Positions 60,823 through 64,000 of a stretch of DNA of 64,000 nucleotides are shown in pieces; the first letter of the stretch is position 1, and every line of letters starts with the position of its first letter. Both the position numbers and the translations under genes were made by a program. The notes under the pieces were generated by a model, which did not search any database, was not told where the DNA came from, and saw only the letters and a program-made list of their open reading frames with translations. Source of the stretch: Sphaerisporangium sp. (GTDB taxonomy: Bacteria > Actinomycetota > Actinomycetes > Streptosporangiales > Streptosporangiaceae); contig JAOPYI010000124.1 in assembly GCA_025964675.1 (NCBI GenBank), forward strand, positions 1-64,000. Reading direction: 5' to 3'.

Positions 60823-60996
60823 CGCGGTCATTCCCCTTGCGTTCGGCACGGCCGGTGACGGCGTGCGCGCCCCCAGGCCCGGTGTCGCCACGCCCGACCT
60901 GCCCGGTCACGCGAGACGATGAAGGCTCACTCCATGCCTACCCCGTCACCGGCTTTCTCCGGGCCTCGTCACGCGGCGAGCCTCCTGCCTACCCCC

Positions 60997-61893
60997 TTAC
61001 CCGCCGAGCTTCCTCCGGGCCTCGTCGGAGCGGCGGCGGGCCTCGGTGGCGCGGCGGGCGGCCCGGTCACGTTCCCTTAAGGCCATGCTGAGCCGCTTGG
61101 TGGCGTTCTCCTGGCGTTCCAGCACGGCGTTGAGCTCCCTGCGCAGCCGCTCCGCCTCCTCGGTGACGGCGGTGCCGGTCCGTCCGGCCTCGGCCACCTC
61201 CGACTCCCACTCGGCCAGCGCGCGCTCGGCGTCGCCCGCCTCCGCCTCGGCGGCCGCCGCCTGCTCGGCCAGCCGCCGGCGACGCTGCTTCTCCGCCTGC
61301 TCCTTCTCCGCCTCCTGCCGCTTCCGCGCCTCTTCGCGGCTCTTCCCGCCACCGCCGCGCGGCTTCGCCTCGGCGGGCGCCACACTGCGGCGGGCCGGCC
61401 GCACGCTCGGCTCGGGAGCCCCGCCAACGGGAACGAACCCGACATAGCTGCGGGGCTGCCCGAGCGTCCCCGAGCGGACCTCGTCGGCCACCGCCGGATC
61501 CATCGTCGCGGCGTGCAGGGTGTCCTGGACCTCGCGGGCCGCCGACTCGCGCAGCGGCCGCCCCTCCTGTTCGGCCAGCGAGGCGGTCGTACGGGCCAGA
61601 CGGGCGATCAGCTCACCGCGCCGCTGGTCCAGCTCGCCGATCTGCCCGCCCGACGCCCAGGCCGTACGCAGGCCGGCGCCGACGTCGAGCAGCTCGCCCA
61701 GCTCGTCGGGGGCGGAGCGGGCCAGCCGGTTGATGGCCCAGGCCGACACGGTGGGGCGCCGCAGCGCTCCGACCCGCCTGGCCAGCTCGGCGTCGCCCGC
61801 CTTCTTCGCCTCGGCGGCCAACCCCTTGCGTCGTTCAACGAAGTCCTCGGGCGCGCCCCCGTAAAGCTCGCTCGTCGCGGTAGCCAGGTCCAC
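60997..61893 (-). CDS. Conserved actinobacterial coiled-coil protein of unknown function
   Basis: A protein of 298 residues. The first 130 residues form a compact helical domain (PEDFVERRKGLAAEAKKAGD, then PTVSAWAINRLARSAPDELG), a pattern I know only from unannotated actinobacterial proteins. Residues about 180-290 are a long charged coiled coil rich in Ala, Glu and Arg (SREEARKRQEAEKEQAEKQR). No signal peptide or membrane helix. The GTG at 61893 has AAGGGTGG just upstream. The role is unknown. The open helical region may oligomerise. Confidence 0.85.
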   Translation of the reverse strand: MDLATATSELYGGAPEDFVERRKGLAAEAKKAGDAELARRVGALRRPTVSAWAINRLARSAPDELGELLDVGAGLRTAWASGGQIGELDQRRGELIARLARTTASLAEQEGRPLRESAAREVQDTLHAATMDPAVADEVRSGTLGQPRSYVGFVPVGGAPEPSVRPARRSVAPAEAKPRGGGGKSREEARKRQEAEKEQAEKQRRRRLAEQAAAAEAEAGDAERALAEWESEVAEAGRTGTAVTEEAERLRRELNAVLERQENATKRLSMALRERDRAARRATEARRRSDEARRKLGG

Positions 61894-62042
61894 ACCACCC
61901 TTTTACCCGAAATCGCGCTGCACATCTGGACCTGCACAGGCGAGCCCAGGCGGCGCCGTGGAGGGAACCGCGCCGGACGCCGAAGCCCCTGGGAACCTGA
62001 ACCGGCCCCGGCGCAGGCCGCGCCGAGGCCGGGCCGGTATGG

Positions 62043-63392
62043 CTAGGGGAGCTCGAAGTTAGGTGTGAGGGCGGCGCCGCGATTCGGCTTGTACTGGTCG
62101 TAGCCGCGCGGGTCGCACTGGAGGCCACCGTTGACGCAGTGGGTCACCAGGGCGTTGAGGATGGCGAGGTCGTCCCAGGCGTTGAAGAAGTCGTAGTGCC
62201 ACGAGTAGCCGCGGCCACTGGCCAGCCGCGCCTGGGACAGATCACCGCTCGCCGGGAAGGCGATCTTGAACTCGAGCATCGGCACCGCCACCGGGTGGGT
62301 GGCCGGGCAGTAACCGTTGACGGGGTACGCCATGTGGCTCTTGTGGTCGGCGCTGTCGAGGTTGACACCGTCCCAGCAGCTCGGTGCCTGGAAGCGGACG
62401 TTGACCTGGCTGCCCGCCGGGCATGAGGTGGGAATGTCCCAGCTGTGGGAGATGGTGCCGCACTCGAAGCCCTCGACCGCGCCGGGCGAGTCGCGGAACT
62501 GCTCCAGCGTCGAGGCGGGGCTGCCGACGACGAAGCGCAGGCCCTGCGGGAAGTTCTGCACCCTCCAGTACTCGAGGATGCCAGACTTGTAGTAGATGAC
62601 CTGCAGTCCGGTCGGCTGGATGAGCTGGGTGCCGTTGTAGAAGCTCGGGAACCAGTAGGCCGACTTGTCGTGCGGGTTGGTGCACGACGTGCCGCCCGCG
62701 AGGAGCGACGTCAGGGTGCTGCTCGCGTTGGTCGTCCTGTTGCCGACGAAGGTGTGCATGTGCGAGGCGCCGGGCAGGCCCGGGAAGACGATCGGGTCGT
62801 CGGGCCGGTTCTGCGTGAACGAGCAGTTGGCCTGGAACTCGTGGTGGGTCACCTGGTCGGTGAACGTCGGGCTAGGGGCCGGGGTGGAGCCCGTGCCCCC
62901 CGTGCCGTAGACCTTGAACTCCCAGATCGAGTAGCCGTATCCGGTGTTGCGGGCGGTGCCGTACATCCGGACGTACCGGCCGCTGCCGGACACGTTGAGG
63001 GTCTGGTTGCCCCCGGTGGCGGTGGTGGTCGAGTAAATGTCGGTCCAGGACGTGCCGTTGGCGGAGGTCTGGATCTTGAAGGTGGTGGCGTACGCGCCTT
63101 CCCAGTTCAGGACGACCTGGGAGACCGTCGCCGTCGCGCCGAGGTCGATCTGGAGCCACTGCGGGTCGCTGAACGCGCTGGCCCAGCGGGTCGTGCTGTT
63201 GCCGTCGACGGCGGCCCCGGCGCCGTACCCGGTGCCCTCGACGGAGGAGGCCGTCGCCGGCCTGCCCTGCGACAGCAGGGTGTCCGCCGCCGTTGCGGGG
63301 GCGATGATCGCCAGACCGGCCGCGACGAGCGCGATCAGTGTGGCGGCGACCAGTCCTATGCGGAACCGGCCTGGACTTCGAGACGGATGCAC
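62043..63392 (-). CDS. Secreted DUF1996 protein with an N-terminal discoidin (F5/8 type C) domain
   Basis: A protein of about 449 residues. The signal peptide contains IGLVAATLIALVAAGLAIIA and ends near APATAA. Residues about 38-175 are a discoidin carbohydrate-binding domain (GNSTTRWASAFSDPQWLQID, then FKVYG). Residues from about 190 are DUF1996, with SHMHTFVGNRTTNASSTLTS and SCWDGVNLDSADHKSHMAYP. DUF1996 proteins are extracellular, of unknown activity, and often carry sugar-binding modules. The GTG at 63392 has AAAGGAG 5 bases upstream. Its promoter carries a LacI-type operator. Confidence 0.88.
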   Translation of the reverse strand: MHPSRSPGRFRIGLVAATLIALVAAGLAIIAPATAADTLLSQGRPATASSVEGTGYGAGAAVDGNSTTRWASAFSDPQWLQIDLGATATVSQVVLNWEGAYATTFKIQTSANGTSWTDIYSTTTATGGNQTLNVSGSGRYVRMYGTARNTGYGYSIWEFKVYGTGGTGSTPAPSPTFTDQVTHHEFQANCSFTQNRPDDPIVFPGLPGASHMHTFVGNRTTNASSTLTSLLAGGTSCTNPHDKSAYWFPSFYNGTQLIQPTGLQVIYYKSGILEYWRVQNFPQGLRFVVGSPASTLEQFRDSPGAVEGFECGTISHSWDIPTSCPAGSQVNVRFQAPSCWDGVNLDSADHKSHMAYPVNGYCPATHPVAVPMLEFKIAFPASGDLSQARLASGRGYSWHYDFFNAWDDLAILNALVTHCVNGGLQCDPRGYDQYKPNRGAALTPNFELP

Positions 63393-63442
63393 GGCCTCTC
63401 CTTTGGGTGGGGGGTCTCCTGCCGTTTCGGAAACGGCAGGCG

Positions 63443-63456
63443 GGAGAGCGCTCTCC
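63443..63456. promoter_or_regulatory. LacI-type operator of the DUF1996 gene
   Basis: GGAGAGCGCTCTCC is a perfect 14-bp palindrome. On the minus strand it lies 34 bases after a TTGACA -35 box (63490-63485), that is at the transcript start. It resembles the GGGAGCGCTCCC boxes used by CebR-type sugar repressors. Confidence 0.75.
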
Positions 63457-63697
63457 AACGAGATTGGCCGTCCATGTCAGTGATTGTCAAGACAAGCAGC
63501 TCACCGAATCCGAAACCTGCTGTTCATGCCCCTGAAACGGGGATCATCCGACCGCCGAGGAGGCCCGGATTCCGGTAAACGACTCTAGAACAGGCGTTTC
63601 CCCAGGAAGACATCCGGTTTCCCCCGGCGAGCGGCGCGTTTCCAACGGACGCGGAAAGAGCCTTGACATCGCCGATCTCCCCAGGCACTCTCGACGT

Positions 63698-63711
63698 GGA
63701 GAGCGCTCTCC
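63698..63711. promoter_or_regulatory. Second copy of the GGAGAGCGCTCTCC operator
   Basis: The same 14-bp palindrome lies 35 bases after a TTGACA box at 63663-63668, now on the plus strand. It probably controls the transcript that reads into the gene at 63925. The 532-bp region 63393-63924 contains both promoters and no other gene I can support; the leader before 63925 would be about 220 bases. Confidence 0.7.
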
Positions 63712-63924
63712 CATCTTCTCGCCATACGTCCGGTGCGGTCCCCGAGCTTCCAAAGCGATGCCAATGATCGGTGTCATCCCACGTCAGCGGGGGTACGGCC
63801 TTTGGGTAAACGAGGGTTCACCCCCGGCTGGGACGGATCGTCATCCGCATCCGCGCCGGCCCTGACCGCCGGAACCAGCGCCGGTGGGCCTTCATCGAAG
63901 AACACCCAGCCATGTGAGGTTCAC

Positions 63925-64000
63925 ATGAGCGAAGAATACGAGCGCGAGACCTACCGTCTTGCCTGCGCACTGGGTTGGGCCAGCCTGGGCCTCGGCATCG
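63925..64000 (+). CDS. Partial gene of unknown function, cut by window end
   Basis: Only 25 codons are visible: a polar start (MSEEYERETYRLACALG) followed by GWASLGLGI, which may open a membrane helix. GTGAGGT lies 4 bases before the ATG. The opening resembles membrane-anchored SRPBCC-type proteins, but that is too little to name it. The upstream TTGACA and operator make it a candidate member of a sugar-responsive regulon. Confidence 0.5.
   Translation, partial: MSEEYERETYRLACALGWASLGLGI

Overview
The window is one contiguous stretch of very GC-rich, gene-dense chromosomal DNA. GTG starts, ATGA-type stop/start overlaps, AGGAGG ribosome sites and an Fxs peptide-maturation locus all point to an actinomycete. 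The gene set would fit Streptosporangiales (Nonomuraea, Microbispora or Sphaerisporangium relatives), but that is an inference from content, not a database match. There is no rRNA, CRISPR array, transposase or integrase, and only one tRNA (Lys-CTT).

Layout. 1-6.3 kb: tail of an M1 peptidase, a divergent aldo/keto reductase and AraC regulator, tRNA-Lys, a MoxR/CoxE-like ATPase and VWA pair, and a NERD membrane protein. 6.4-11.9 kb: a TetR regulator and a four-gene acyl-CoA dehydrogenase/phosphotransferase operon, which carry matching palindromes upstream of their start codons. 11.9-15.5 kb: an acetyltransferase, a PrmC-like methyltransferase, a DMT exporter set between two decayed gene remnants, and a VOC protein. 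15.5-25.4 kb: the most unusual part, a SLATT-SLOG two-gene conflict cassette divergent from a complete FxsA-FxsB-FxsC-FxsT locus. FxsA is a 58-residue precursor ending FNSSI. FxsB is a radical SAM/SPASM enzyme fused to an HExxH domain. FxsC is TIR-like. FxsT joins MinD/ParA, TIR-like, NB-ARC and TPR regions.

25.4-35 kb: an alpha/beta hydrolase, a phytoene-desaturase-like oxidoreductase, a 14-TM MFS exporter, SecA2, a glutaryl-CoA-dehydrogenase-like enzyme, and small DUF5302 and DUF4253 proteins. 35-46 kb: a MarR regulator with an MFS-UspA fusion, an MHS-type symporter, a glycogen-debranching-type enzyme, and a LacI regulator leading a sugar ABC importer that has no ATPase gene of its own. 46-51 kb: hemerythrin-like, SH3 and secreted HNH proteins, then glpF-glpK. 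51-58.6 kb: a NarL-type two-component system, an orphan RND permease, and a sugar isomerase/oxidoreductase pair. 58.6-64 kb: a CBS protein, an SLC13/ArsB-like permease, a cupin, a coiled-coil protein, a secreted discoidin-DUF1996 protein, and the start of one further gene.

How the genes may work together. Three regulator/target pairs are supported by repeated palindromes: TetR with the acyl-CoA operon; LacI with the debranching enzyme and sugar importer; and an unlinked LacI-type site present twice at the right end. The SLATT-SLOG plus Fxs block combines nucleotide-sensing, TIR-like, STAND-ATPase and membrane-effector domains with a modified peptide. It is the best candidate here for an incompletely described biological system.
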